Source: Saccharopolyspora thermophila (GTDB lineage: Bacteria; Actinomycetota; Actinomycetes; Mycobacteriales; Pseudonocardiaceae). Taken from it: a stretch of DNA of 64,000 nt. Below the pieces are notes generated by a model that was not told where the DNA came from, ran no database searches, and worked only from the letters and a program-made list of their open reading frames with translations. Of this stretch, positions 1 through 8,292 are shown one piece after another. The stretch covers positions 1 through 64,000 of the forward strand of contig NZ_BMMT01000014.1 of assembly GCF_014646075.1 (NCBI RefSeq). Direction: 5' to 3'. The number at the start of each line of letters is the position of its first letter. The first letter of the stretch is position 1. Position numbers and translations under genes: made by a program.

Positions 1-64
1 CATCATCAAACAACTCTATCGCCGCCGCACGCTGCTCCGCGGTCAACGAACTACGCCCAGCCAA
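1..64 (-). CDS. Probable IS transposase N-terminus (partial)
   Basis: The reverse strand reads an open frame that runs off the left edge. From a TTG at 64 it gives about 21 residues beginning M-A-G-R-S-S-L-T-A-E-Q-R, like the first helix of helix-turn-helix domains that open OrfA-type insertion sequence transposases in actinobacteria. A GGGGAG seven bases upstream of the TTG supports this start. The codon mix (TTG, ATA, AGT) is less GC-biased than that of nearby genes, as expected of mobile DNA. The family assignment is inferred from a very short stretch; another HTH protein is possible. Confidence 0.4.
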   Translation of the reverse strand, partial: MAGRSSLTAEQRAAAIELFDD

Positions 65-192
65 ACCACCGCTCCCCGATGATCGGAACTGAATTCCACA
101 GTCCAACCACCGGGGACCAGTTCAACCACGGTGATCGGTCGGAGGCGCCCTTCACTCGTCACTCTTATGGGCGACAGGAGGCGGGTGACCGC

Positions 193-633
193 TCACTCCG
201 CGGCCGTCTCCTGGCGCACCGACCTGCGCAGGCGGTTGCTGATGCCCGCGATGCGGCCCAGCACGCCGTTGACGAACCGCGGCGAATCGTCCGTGGACAG
301 CGTCTTCACCAGCTCCACGGCCTGGTCGATGGCCACCGCCGGAGGCACGTCGTCGCTCCACAGCAGCTCGTACAGACCCAGCCGCAGCACCGAGCGGTCC
401 ACCGCCGGCATGCGGTTCAGCGTCCAGCCCTCGGCGTGCTGCTCGAGCAGCTCGTCGATGCGCTCCCGGTTCGCGGTGACGCCCTCGACCAGGGCGATCG
501 TGTACTCGGCGACCGGCGGCACGTCGGGCGACCCGACCCGGTCGGCCAGCAACGTCACCGCGTCCATCCCGCGCTGGTCCGCCTCGTAGAGGAGATCCAC
601 GGCGCGCTTGCGCGCCTTGCTGCGAGAACCCAC
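193..633 (-). CDS. nusB: Transcription antitermination factor NusB
   Basis: 146 residues, the normal NusB length. The protein is all-helical and carries the family signatures: an N-terminal RSKARKRAVDLLYEAD and a later DRSVLRLGLYELLW followed by AIDQAVELVKTLS and FVNGVLGRI. NusB binds boxA RNA together with ribosomal protein S10 and promotes antitermination of rRNA operons. It is the last gene of pepQ-efp-nusB on the minus strand, 51 bases after efp. Start is a GTG. The downstream boundary towards position 1 appears to have been interrupted by mobile DNA. Confidence 0.95.
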   Translation of the reverse strand: MGSRSKARKRAVDLLYEADQRGMDAVTLLADRVGSPDVPPVAEYTIALVEGVTANRERIDELLEQHAEGWTLNRMPAVDRSVLRLGLYELLWSDDVPPAVAIDQAVELVKTLSTDDSPRFVNGVLGRIAGISNRLRRSVRQETAAE

Positions 634-684
634 CTCACACCCTCTTCCCGGCCGGAACGAGTCCTGGTGCCGACGGGCAGGCGA

Positions 685-1251
685 TCATTTGCTGCTGACG
701 CGGCTGAGGTACCGGCCGTCGCGCGGGTCGACCTTCACCTTGTCACCGGTGTTGATGAACAGCGGCACCTGGATCTCGGCACCGGTCTCCAGGGTGGCCG
801 GCTTGGTGCCGCCGGTCGCGCGGTCGCCCTGCACGCCCGGGTCGGTGTGCTTGATCTGCAGCTCCACCGAGGCCGGCAGCTCCACGTACAGCGGGTTGTC
901 CTCGTGCCGGGCCACCACGACGTTGCTGTTCTCCAGCATGTAGTTCGCCGCGTCGCCGACGACGTCCGCCGAGATCCCGACCTGGTCGTAGGTGTCCGGG
1001 TCCATGAACACGTACTCGGTGCCGTCGTTGTAGAGGTAGGTCATCTCACGGCGGTCGACGTTCGCGGTCTCCACCTTCACGCCGGCGTTGAAGGTCTTGT
1101 CCACCACCTTGCCGGACAGCACGTTCTTCAGCGTGGTCCGCACGAAAGCACCGCCCTTGCCGGGCTTGACGTGCTGAAAGGTCACGACGGTCCACAGCTG
1201 ACCGTCGAGGTTGAGCACCATTCCGTTCTTCAGGTCGTTCGTGGTGGCCAC
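685..1251 (-). CDS. efp: Elongation factor P
   Basis: 188 residues, full length, with the three beta-barrel domains of EF-P: N-terminal KOW-like (about 1-65), OB domain (about 66-130) and C-terminal OB domain. EF-P binds between the P and E sites of the ribosome and relieves stalling at polyproline. The tip loop that contacts the peptidyl-transferase centre reads P30-G-K32-G-G-A-F-V-R. No EpmA, YmfI or EarP modification gene is seen here; actinobacterial EF-P lysine is thought to act unmodified. Start is GTG with an AGGAGA about ten bases upstream. It is the middle gene of pepQ-efp-nusB. Confidence 0.96.
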   Translation of the reverse strand: MATTNDLKNGMVLNLDGQLWTVVTFQHVKPGKGGAFVRTTLKNVLSGKVVDKTFNAGVKVETANVDRREMTYLYNDGTEYVFMDPDTYDQVGISADVVGDAANYMLENSNVVVARHEDNPLYVELPASVELQIKHTDPGVQGDRATGGTKPATLETGAEIQVPLFINTGDKVKVDPRDGRYLSRVSSK

Positions 1252-1340
1252 GGTGCGGGTCTCTCCTGTGGTGATGGCTTCGGGCGTGTTCCGTCGGAAC
1301 GCGAAGGCTGATTCCGGCGGTGTCGACGCACTGCGGTGCG

Positions 1341-2444
1341 TCAGACTTCGACGAGCTCCTTCGTCGTCAAGGTGAGGAGCTCCGGTGTGCTGGGACGCAC
1401 GACCAGTGTGTCCTCGATGCGGACCCCGCCCTGCCCTGCCAGATAAACGCCAGGCTCGACGGTGACCGCCATCCCGGCGCAGATTCTACCGTCCCCCCGC
1501 TGCGACAACGTCGGTGCCTCGTGGATCTCCAGACCCACGCCGTGCCCCAGCCCGTGCAGGAAGCGGTCCCCGTACCCGGCGTCCTCGATCACCTGGCGTG
1601 CCGCGGTGTCGATTGCCCGCACGTCGGCGTCCACCCGCACCGCACCGCACCCAGCGGTCTGCGCGGCCTGCACCAGCTGGTAGATCTCCCGCTGCCAGTC
1701 GGCGGCGCGGCCGAGCACCACGGTGCGGGTCATGTCGGAGTGGTAGCCGTCGACCAGCGCGCCGAAGTCCAGCTTCACCAGGTCGCCCTCGGCCAGCACC
1801 GCGTCGGTCGGCCGGTGGTGCGGCACCGCGGAGTTCGGGCCCGCGGCGACGATCGTGTCGAACGACGGCCCGGCGGCGCCGTGGTCGAGCATCCGCGCCT
1901 CGAGTTCGCGGGCGACCTCCAGCTCGGTGCGGCCCGGGCGCAGTCCGCCGTGCTCGATGAGGTCGGCCAGCGCCCGGTCGGCGGCGGCGCAGGCCATCCG
2001 CAGCGCCTCGATCTCGCTCTCGTCCTTGACCAGCCGCAACTGTTCGACCAGCCCCGGTGCGCGGACCAGTTCGGCCCCATCGGCCTGGGCGGCCAGTGCG
2101 TCGAGGCCGTCGACGGTGACGTGCTGGCTCTCAAAGCCCACGCGCCGGTATCCGGCGGTGGCGACGTGGCCGGCCAGCGCCAGGTCGCTGGCCCGGTCCA
2201 GGATCCGCTCCAGGTCCGGCACCTGCTTCTCGGCCTGCAGCAGGTAGCGGCCGTCGGTGCAGAACACCGTCCGCTCCTCGGCGCCGGGCTCGTCGGCGGC
2301 GTGCACCAGCAGCGCGGCGTTGGACCCGGTGAAGCCGGTCAGGTAGCGGATGTTGAGCAGGTCGGTCACCAACATCGCGTCCAGCTCCCGCTCGCGGAGG
2401 CGGTCGCGGAGAGCGTGACGTCGGTGGGCGTGCGCTTCGGACAT
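1341..2444 (-). CDS. pepQ: Xaa-Pro peptidase, M24 family
   Basis: 367 residues. An N-terminal creatinase-like domain (about 1-130) precedes the pita-bread metallopeptidase domain. All five dimetal ligands are visible: D226 (KLDFGAL), D237 (YHSDMTR), H301 ([12 protein letters not shown]), E330 (VTVEPG) and E344 (RIEDT). The enzyme would cleave N-terminal Xaa-Pro bonds in the cytoplasm; aminopeptidase versus dipeptidase cannot be told from sequence. It heads the operon with efp and nusB, a conserved actinobacterial arrangement that links proline-peptide turnover with polyproline translation. The ATG lies seven bases after a TAGGCT -10 element, so the gene is probably leaderless. Confidence 0.93.
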   Translation of the reverse strand: MSEAHAHRRHALRDRLRERELDAMLVTDLLNIRYLTGFTGSNAALLVHAADEPGAEERTVFCTDGRYLLQAEKQVPDLERILDRASDLALAGHVATAGYRRVGFESQHVTVDGLDALAAQADGAELVRAPGLVEQLRLVKDESEIEALRMACAAADRALADLIEHGGLRPGRTELEVARELEARMLDHGAAGPSFDTIVAAGPNSAVPHHRPTDAVLAEGDLVKLDFGALVDGYHSDMTRTVVLGRAADWQREIYQLVQAAQTAGCGAVRVDADVRAIDTAARQVIEDAGYGDRFLHGLGHGVGLEIHEAPTLSQRGDGRICAGMAVTVEPGVYLAGQGGVRIEDTLVVRPSTPELLTLTTKELVEV

Positions 2445-2559
2445 GCTCCGGAGCCTAACCTCGAAATCCGCGAACGGGCCTGGTCACGCCGACGTCGGCG
2501 GGAAACCGCCACGATCTTGCGCGGGCCGGTTCGTCGGTGCTGGGCGCTACCCTGCCGGC
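2445..2559. promoter_or_regulatory. Divergent leaderless promoters of pepQ and ogt
   Basis: The 115 bases between two divergent start codons hold a minus-strand TAGGCT at 2452-2457, seven bases before the pepQ ATG, and a plus-strand TACCCT at 2548-2553, six bases before the ogt ATG. With the usual 6-7 base distance from -10 box to transcription start, both mRNAs would begin at or next to the start codon. No Shine-Dalgarno sequence is seen for either gene. This is sequence inference, not mapped start sites. Confidence 0.6.
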
Positions 2560-3081
2560 ATGTCGCTGTCGTGGAGCGCGCTCGCCAGCCCCGTCGGGGA
2601 ACTGACGGTGGTGGCCACCGGCTCGGGCGTGCGCCGGGTGGCGTTCGCCGGGCCGGAGGAGGTGCTGGGCGAGTTCGCTGCCGCCGAGCTGAGCCGGGAC
2701 ACCGGCCTGGCTGCGGTAGCGGCGCGCCAGCTCGACGAGTACTTCGCGCGGCGGCGCCGGGAGTTCGACGTGCCGATCGAGTGGTCGCCACTGGAGGGGC
2801 TGCGGCTGCACGTGCTGCGTACCCTGCACGAGTTGGTGCCGTTCGGGGAGACGGTGAGCTACCGGCGGCTGGCGGAGTTGTCGGGGCGGCCGGAGGCAGC
2901 CCGTGCGGTGGGCGCGATCATGGGCAGCAACCCGGTGCCGCTGATCGTGCCGTGCCACCGGGTGCTGGCCAGCGGCGGCGGACTGGGTGGCTTCGGCCCC
3001 GGCCTGGAGGCCAAGCGCCGCCTGCTGGTGCTGGAGGGGGTCCTGGAACCGAGCCTGCTGGAGCTCGACCTGCTGGGCTAG
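2560..3081 (+). CDS. ogt: Methylated-DNA-[protein]-cysteine S-methyltransferase
   Basis: 173 residues. The C-terminal half carries the MGMT signature VPCHRV with the methyl-acceptor C132, preceded by the winged-helix region GETVSYRRLAELSGRP and followed by GFGPGLEAKRRLL. The protein removes methyl groups from O6-methylguanine in a suicidal reaction, restoring DNA directly. The ATG at 2560 was chosen over an upstream in-frame ATG at 2443 because the family begins near WSALASPVGELTV and a TACCCT -10 box sits six bases ahead, which indicates a leaderless transcript. It is divergent from pepQ. Confidence 0.95.
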   Translation: MSLSWSALASPVGELTVVATGSGVRRVAFAGPEEVLGEFAAAELSRDTGLAAVAARQLDEYFARRRREFDVPIEWSPLEGLRLHVLRTLHELVPFGETVSYRRLAELSGRPEAARAVGAIMGSNPVPLIVPCHRVLASGGGLGGFGPGLEAKRRLLVLEGVLEPSLLELDLLG

Positions 3082-3189
3082 CAGGGGCGTCTCGTTCTGC
3101 TTCGCTGGTCCCCCGACCCCGTGCGTGCCCGGTGCGGCGGTGGTTCGGCCACGACGCTTCCCAGGCCGAAGGCAGGTTCAGGCAGGTTC

Positions 3190-3843
3190 TCAGCGGGCCG
3201 CCAGGAACAGGTGGTAGGTCGTCTCGTGCCGGCCGAGGGTCACCGGGATCGTGCGTTCGTCGCACCCGCCGAAGACCTCCGCGATGGCAGCGCACAGCTC
3301 CGGCGCCTCGGCGGCCGACCAGATCGCCGCGGTGCCGCGCGGGGTGAGCCGGTCGCGGCACAGGGCGAGGAAGTCGCGGCGGTAGAGCGCGGAATTGCTG
3401 TCGTAGACCAGGAATCCGGGCCCATTGTCCACATCGAGCAGAACCAGGTCGTAGGTCTGCTCGGCGCGCAGCGCATCGGCCACGTCGGCGATCACCACGG
3501 TGACACGGTCGTCGTGGATCGGGGTGGCCGGGACGAGACCGCGCCGATGCCAGTCCACCAGGTCGGGTTCGATCTCGACGACATGCGCCTCGCGGACCCG
3601 ATCGTCGGCCAGCACCTCCCGGAGGGTGAAGCCCAGGCCGAGGCCGCCGACGAGCACCCGCAGGTCCGGCCCGGGCACGGCCTTCAGGGTCGCGCTGGCC
3701 AGCAGGCGTTCGGACTCGGTGTGCGCGGTGTCCATCACGAAGACGCCGTTGACACGCAGCTCCAGCGCGTCGGAGCGGCGCAGCAGCGCGAGTTCGCCAC
3801 GTTCGGACAGGGCGCGGGCAAGGTGTTCGGACATCCCCACCAA
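3190..3843 (-). CDS. Spermidine-synthase-like methyltransferase-fold protein
   Basis: 217 residues with a Rossmann SAM/dcSAM-binding core: motif I LVGGLGLGFTLREVL, motif II acidic residue in VVEIEPDLVDW, and DLVLLDVDNGPG after strand 4. The gate region DSNSALYRRDFLALC resembles spermidine synthases, but the protein is shorter than canonical SpeE (about 280 residues) and lacks a full N-terminal beta domain. Real polyamine synthesis is therefore uncertain; a methyltransferase of unknown substrate is equally possible. The gene stands alone and points away from the GH64 gene. Confidence 0.8.
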   Translation of the reverse strand: MVGMSEHLARALSERGELALLRRSDALELRVNGVFVMDTAHTESERLLASATLKAVPGPDLRVLVGGLGLGFTLREVLADDRVREAHVVEIEPDLVDWHRRGLVPATPIHDDRVTVVIADVADALRAEQTYDLVLLDVDNGPGFLVYDSNSALYRRDFLALCRDRLTPRGTAAIWSAAEAPELCAAIAEVFGGCDERTIPVTLGRHETTYHLFLAAR

Positions 3844-3897
3844 CGGTAGTCACGCCCCCACAACACCCAAACGGGTTCCCCACCCACACCCCCCATT

Positions 3898-3923
3898 CCC
3901 AAGTTTGATGCTCCAAACTTGGG
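3898..3923. repeat. Perfect inverted repeat CCCAAGTTTG-N6-CAAACTTGGG
   Basis: Ten-base arms are perfectly complementary and separated by a six-base loop. The same arm sequence recurs with a six-base loop at 38441-38470 in another intergenic region, which points to a dispersed repeat family or a shared operator. The arms are AT-richer than the genome average. It lies 55 bases upstream of the start of the spermidine-synthase-like gene and about 350 bases before the glucanase. Confidence 0.8.
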
Positions 3924-3935
3924 ACCTCACCGACC

Positions 3936-3953
3936 ACCAGGTTTGTTTACCTG
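3936..3953. repeat. Degenerate second copy of the CCARGTTTG repeat
   Basis: The stretch CCAGGTTTGTTTACCTG matches the reverse strand of the repeat at 38441-38470 in its first half (CCAGGTTTGTTT) but its second arm has diverged. A residual CAGGT/ACCTG pairing with a six-base loop remains. It starts 13 bases after the perfect copy at 3898-3923, so this locus seems to carry a tandem pair of which one member has decayed. Confidence 0.5.
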
Positions 3954-4272
3954 ACCCCGGAAACCCCGAGTCCACCAGTTCCCACATTTGCCGGAAATCG
4001 GGACGCGCCACCCCAGGAATTCACAATTTTGCCCACATTCGGGAGCCCACCGCGTGAGGGCCGAGGCGGCGCTGGGGCGGATTCCACCCCGTGACCAGGG
4101 GGATCGCCAGGGCGGGGACGTTTTTCACACCGCCTGCGGAAATGTGCGGCGGGCGCGGGGTTGTCCGGCGCTGACCGGTCGAGTGGGCCGGTTCGGGGAA
4201 TTCATGGCGGCGGATCGGCGTATTGGCGACCCCTGGCGCCACTCCAAGAATGTTTGTTGTTGCGCCCAACTT

Positions 4273-5466
4273 ATGCGAATCCGAAGGGATGTGCGTTTCT
4301 TGTTCAGCAGAAGATCCTTCCTCGGCGGCCTGTCCGCCGCCGCCCTCTCCGCTCCGCTGCTCGGCTCCGCCCCGACCGCGCTCGCCGGTCGCCGCACCGC
4401 GACCGTGCCGCTACCGTTGACCATCGTCAACCGCAGCGGCCAGTTCGACAACAGTTCGATCTGGGTGTACGTGGTCGGGGTCAACCTCGACACCGGCGAG
4501 CAGTCCCGCGTCACCCCCGACGGGCAGCTGGTGCCGGTTTCCCTCGACGACGACGGCTCCGACGGCTTCGCCGACTACGCCATCCCGCTGCAGTCCAGCG
4601 GGGACACCACGCTGAACCTGCCGAGCATGTCCGGCCGGATCTACTTCGCCCTCGGCGACAAGCTCAAGTTCAAGGTGGTCACCGGCGGCGACGGCAAGCC
4701 CGCGCTGCAGTACCCGGCGGGCTGGGTGGACAGCGACCCGAGCCACTCCGTGCTGCACGACACCGTCGAGTTCACGCTCAAGGCCGACGGCATGTACTGC
4801 AACACCACGATGGTCGACATGTTCAGCGTGCCGCTGTCGATCCGCCTGCGGGGCGCGCAGGACCAGACCACAGGCACGATCCCCGCGGGCGGCCGGGAGC
4901 GGATCCTCTCCGGGGTCGCCGAGCACCCCGACTTCGCCGGGCTGCGGCAACAGGACCTGCGGGTGATCGCCCCCGGCCACGGCCTGGACCTCGGCGCGTT
5001 CCCGAACACCTACTACGACTCCTACATCGACCAGGTGTGGTCGAAGTACCAGGGCACCCAGCTGAGGGTGAACACCGGCGACGGCCGGGTGTTCACCGGG
5101 CAGGTCTCCGGCGACACCTTCCTCTTCGACGGCGGGGTGCAGCCCATCGGCCGACCGTCCACGCGGGACGTGCTGTTCTGCGACGGCGCGCTGGCCGCGC
5201 CCAACGACGGCGTCACCGGGCCGGTCGCGGCGATCCTGGGCGCGGGCTTCAACCGCTCGATCCTGCACAACATCGCCGACCAGCCCGGCACCGACCCGAG
5301 CGCGTTCTACCAGCACGAGATCACCAACCACTACGCCAAGGTGATGCACGCCAACACCGAGGACGGCAAGGCGTACGGGTTCGCCTTCGACGACGTGGCC
5401 GGTTTCGCCTCCTACATCCAGGACGGCGCGCCGAGCTCGATCACCGTGACGCTGACGCCGTGGTGA
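4273..5466 (+). CDS. Secreted GH64 beta-1,3-glucanase
   Basis: 397 residues from the ATG at 4273. A Tat-type signal is visible (F-S-R-R-S-F-L-G-G followed by an Ala/Leu-rich core ending near APTALA), so the protein is exported folded. The mature part, beginning TVPLPLTIVNRSGQFDNSSIW, matches the thaumatin-like GH64 family of laminaripentaose-producing beta-1,3-glucanases, which attack fungal cell-wall or callose glucan. Features such as NTYYDSYIDQVW, DVLFCDGAL and YGFAFDDVAGF fit that family. A TTG at 4300, ten bases after GAAGGGA, gives a classic Tat start and may be the true start. The gene is monocistronic. Confidence 0.88.
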   Translation: MRIRRDVRFLFSRRSFLGGLSAAALSAPLLGSAPTALAGRRTATVPLPLTIVNRSGQFDNSSIWVYVVGVNLDTGEQSRVTPDGQLVPVSLDDDGSDGFADYAIPLQSSGDTTLNLPSMSGRIYFALGDKLKFKVVTGGDGKPALQYPAGWVDSDPSHSVLHDTVEFTLKADGMYCNTTMVDMFSVPLSIRLRGAQDQTTGTIPAGGRERILSGVAEHPDFAGLRQQDLRVIAPGHGLDLGAFPNTYYDSYIDQVWSKYQGTQLRVNTGDGRVFTGQVSGDTFLFDGGVQPIGRPSTRDVLFCDGALAAPNDGVTGPVAAILGAGFNRSILHNIADQPGTDPSAFYQHEITNHYAKVMHANTEDGKAYGFAFDDVAGFASYIQDGAPSSITVTLTPW

Positions 5467-5710
5467 CCGGCGCCTCCCGGGTGCGCGCCGGATGCACGCC
5501 GAGAAGGCCGTCGCCAGCAAGGCAGACTTCGGAAGCGCACCCCGACACGCGCGGGCATGCTGGGCTCCCACTTCAGGCCAGGATCACCCGCCGGCGAAGC
5601 ATCGGAATTCGGGCGGGGATCAGGTGTGAGTGAGCGCCGCTCCGGTGCGGGCAGCCCGCGGTGCGCGAGTGTCCGCCAGCCCGGCCAGCGCGGCGACGCA
5701 TGAACGCCCG

Positions 5711-6511
5711 TCACCCCGGCTGGCAGGTCGGGCACCACAGGGTGCTGCGCCCGCCGACCTTCGCGTGACGCAGCGCCGTCGAACACCGCGGGCACCGCCG
5801 GTCGGGCTCGTCGCGGTGCCCGGTCAGCCACGAGGGATCATCCGGCACGTGCCCGGCGCGCACGGCGGCGCGCAGCATCGAGCGCATCTCGCGGTGCAGC
5901 CGGAAGACGTCGTCAGCGGCCAGGTCGCGCGTCTCCCGGGTCGGTGGAATCCGGAACCGCCACAGGATCTCGTCGACGCAGATGTTGCCGAGACCGGCCA
6001 GAAGGGACTGGTCCATCAGCGCGGGCTTGATCCGGCGGCTGGTGCGGGACAGCCGGTCGGCGAACTCGTCCTCGCCGATCCGCTGCGCGTCCGGGCCGAG
6101 CTCGGCCAGCACGTCGTCCACCTCGTCCTCGTCGCGGGCCAGATGGATGCCGGTCAGCTTGCGCATGTCGCGGTAACGCAGCTCCCCCGCGGCGAAGTCG
6201 AACACCACCCGGTCGTGCTTGTGCAGCTCGGCGTCGTGCTCGCACCACCGGAGGTTCCCGGTCATGCCGAAGTGCAGCAGCAGCCGCGGGAACCCGGCGG
6301 CGCCCTTCGCCGAACCGGCGGTGGGGATCAGCAGCCACTTGCCGTGCCGCTGCGGGTCGGTGAAGTAGCGCCGGCGCAGCGCACGCTCGAACGACTCGGC
6401 GGTGGTGCCACGCAGGACCTGCGCGTCGTACACCGCCACTCCGCGCACCTGCCGGTGGGCCGCGTTCCGGGCAACGCGGCGAAAACCTTCGACATCAGGA
6501 AGTTCGGGCAT
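5711..6511 (-). CDS. Fpg/Nei-family DNA glycosylase
   Basis: 266 residues. The N-terminus P-E-L-P-D-V-E supplies the catalytic proline (Pro2) and glutamate (Glu3); the conserved lysine lies in RHGKWL. The helix-two-turn-helix region contains LMDQSLLAGLGNICVDEILW. The C-terminal zinc finger is intact, CPRC and CPTC separated by about 16 residues. These bifunctional glycosylase/AP lyases excise oxidised bases. PELPDVE rather than PELPEVE suggests a Nei2/Fpg2-like branch rather than the canonical MutM. The gene is monocistronic and convergent with the glucanase. Confidence 0.92.
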   Translation of the reverse strand: MPELPDVEGFRRVARNAAHRQVRGVAVYDAQVLRGTTAESFERALRRRYFTDPQRHGKWLLIPTAGSAKGAAGFPRLLLHFGMTGNLRWCEHDAELHKHDRVVFDFAAGELRYRDMRKLTGIHLARDEDEVDDVLAELGPDAQRIGEDEFADRLSRTSRRIKPALMDQSLLAGLGNICVDEILWRFRIPPTRETRDLAADDVFRLHREMRSMLRAAVRAGHVPDDPSWLTGHRDEPDRRCPRCSTALRHAKVGGRSTLWCPTCQPG

Positions 6512-6649
6512 GCCCCACGGCTACCCCGCGCGGTGGCGCGTGCCGCTCGCCGGAGGCCGGCCATCATCGGCATGGGCGACATCCGGGTTCCGCCGCACGC
6601 TCTGGTGCTCTGCGCCCGGCTCGTGCTCCGGCACCGCCGCGTGCCCGGG

Positions 6650-7495
6650 TCAGCGTAGGTGCGCGACGGCCGCGGCAGCCGCGGCCGTCAGGTCGCGGCG
6701 AGCTGCGGCGTACCCGAGGGAACTGGGGCGGCTGGACAGCAGGGCCACCGCGTAGCGGTGCTCCGGGCCCGCGGTTCCCGCGCTGTGCAGAATGATCCGC
6801 CCCTGCTGGCAGCACATCCACGCCGACTTGACCGCGGATCCGGACACCGCCGCAAGACCGAAAACCTGGTCGAACCCGTCCGCGGCCCGCGGTGGCGCGG
6901 CTGCCAGACCGCGCACCGCGAAGTCCCGCTCCGATGCGGGCAGCCCGTCGAACAGGTATGCGTCGAGCCGAACCGCATCGCGGGCCGACAGCTGGGTCTC
7001 GCCCCACCGCCCCGGATCCTGCGGCGCGCGAGTGTCCTCCAGCCCGGCCAGCGCGGCGACCCGGGCGACCGCGCCCGGACCGTCGAACCGCGACCACAAC
7101 TCGTTCATCGCCGCGTCGTCGCTGGGTCCGAGGGACCGGCTGATCCAGTCCCGGGTCCGCTGGTCGACGAGCGCACCGTCGCGGCGCAGCACGTCCACCG
7201 CGACGATGAGCTTCGACAGCGACGCCGAGTACATGGGCTGCGCGGCCGCCCTGCCGAGCGCCAGTTCCCCGGTGGCCCGGTCGAGCACGGCGACACCGAC
7301 CACCTCGGCGTCGTGCTGCTCCGTCCAGTCCTCGACCGCGGCGACGGCGGCCGTGGCCGGCCCGGTGACCGGCGGGGTGGTCGGGGACGGCTGCGGCTGG
7401 TCATCCCGCACGGTCACGACCTCCGGCCAGCCGCACGCGACCAGCAGCGCCGACAGCGCGGCGCCCACCACGAACGTGCCGGCCCGTGCCCACAT
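6650..7495 (-). CDS. Beta-lactamase-fold serine hydrolase lipoprotein
   Basis: 281 residues. An N-terminal signal ends in a lipobox LLVAC (Cys about 21), followed by a Thr/Pro-rich linker, so this is a membrane-anchored exported lipoprotein. The rest looks like the class A beta-lactamase/penicillin-binding fold: S-L-S-K gives the SxxK motif, S-D-D occupies the SDN/SxN position, and a late KSAWM may replace the KTG triad. The third motif is weak, so real beta-lactam hydrolysis is doubtful; a peptidoglycan-related or pseudo-enzyme role is possible. Confidence 0.75.
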   Translation of the reverse strand: MWARAGTFVVGAALSALLVACGWPEVVTVRDDQPQPSPTTPPVTGPATAAVAAVEDWTEQHDAEVVGVAVLDRATGELALGRAAAQPMYSASLSKLIVAVDVLRRDGALVDQRTRDWISRSLGPSDDAAMNELWSRFDGPGAVARVAALAGLEDTRAPQDPGRWGETQLSARDAVRLDAYLFDGLPASERDFAVRGLAAAPPRAADGFDQVFGLAAVSGSAVKSAWMCCQQGRIILHSAGTAGPEHRYAVALLSSRPSSLGYAAARRDLTAAAAAAVAHLR

Positions 7496-7534
7496 CGGAC
7501 CTCTGTTACCCGTGGCCGGCGTGCGGCAAACCAG

Positions 7535-8179
7535 TCATTGCGCTGTGGTGCCGCGGGCCAGCGGGGCCCGCCAGCCGTAGTGCAGCGCCAGCAACCGGAC
7601 GACAACCGCGATCAGCGCGGCCAAGGCGCTGGTGATCGGCGTCAGCAGGTGCAGCACGGCCAGGATCGACACGAGCGCGCTGCCGAGCAGGGCGGGCACC
7701 GCGTAGATCTCGCTCCTGGGGTGCAGCAGGGCGGGGATCTCGCCGGAGAGCAGGTCGCGGAGGAGGCCGCCGCCGATCGCGGTCGCCGCGCCGAGGGCGA
7801 CCGCGGGCAGCGGGTGCATGCCGAAGTTGAGCGCCTTGACGGTGCCCGCGACGCAGAACACGCCGAGCCCCACCGCGTCGAAGAGCAGCACGAACCGCCG
7901 GATGCGGGCCAGCCGCGGGTGCCAGAAGAACACCACCGCGGCGGCCACCAGCGGGGTGGTGAAGTAGGCGATGTCGGTGAACGCCACGGGCGGCACCGCT
8001 CCGATCACCAGATCCCGGAACACGCCGCCGCCCAGGGCGGTCACCTCGGCGAGCACGGCGATGCCCACGGCGTCGAAGCGCTTGCGCACGGCCAGCAGCG
8101 CCCCGGAGAGCGCGAAAGCGAAGATCCCGATGAGGTCGAGGACCTCCTGCACCAGCGGGTTGACGATTGCGGTCACCAC
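7535..8179 (-). CDS. TRIC-family (UPF0126) membrane channel protein
   Basis: 214 residues with about seven transmembrane helices formed by two homologous three-helix repeats. Each repeat carries the glycine-rich signature: ALGGGVFRDLVIG in the first and AIGGGLLRDLLSGEIP in the second. This pattern defines prokaryotic trimeric intracellular cation (TRIC) channel homologues, also called YicG/UPF0126. Potassium-type monovalent cation permeation is known for some family members; the physiological role here is not known. Two adjacent GTG codons (8179 and 8176) can serve as start. Confidence 0.9.
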   Translation of the reverse strand: MVTAIVNPLVQEVLDLIGIFAFALSGALLAVRKRFDAVGIAVLAEVTALGGGVFRDLVIGAVPPVAFTDIAYFTTPLVAAAVVFFWHPRLARIRRFVLLFDAVGLGVFCVAGTVKALNFGMHPLPAVALGAATAIGGGLLRDLLSGEIPALLHPRSEIYAVPALLGSALVSILAVLHLLTPITSALAALIAVVVRLLALHYGWRAPLARGTTAQ

Positions 8180-8292
8180 CGCATCGTGCTATCAGCCCCA
8201 CTCCCCTACCGCAGGCACCCCTGATGAAACGCCACGCGAAGGGCTCCCGTGACCAGGCAACTCGGCGAAGCCGTTCACTCTCCCCGGACGGC

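Larger units (their letters stand above)
3844..4272. other. Intergenic region with lower GC before the glucanase gene
   Basis: Divergent intergenic region of 429 bases between the spermidine-synthase-like gene and the GH64 gene. It is visibly poorer in GC than its surroundings and contains two inverted repeats described separately, plus a repeated CCCACATT near 3983 and 4032. No gene is supported here: the open frame that crosses it in the glucanase frame lacks coding-like codon use. It presumably holds the glucanase promoter. Confidence 0.5.

Noticed and set aside
4411..5571. Long open frame on the minus strand opposite the glucanase gene
   Set aside because: It is the high-GC shadow of the GH64 gene; residue content is His/Arg/Val/Gly-biased with no motif, whereas the plus frame has a signal peptide and family match.
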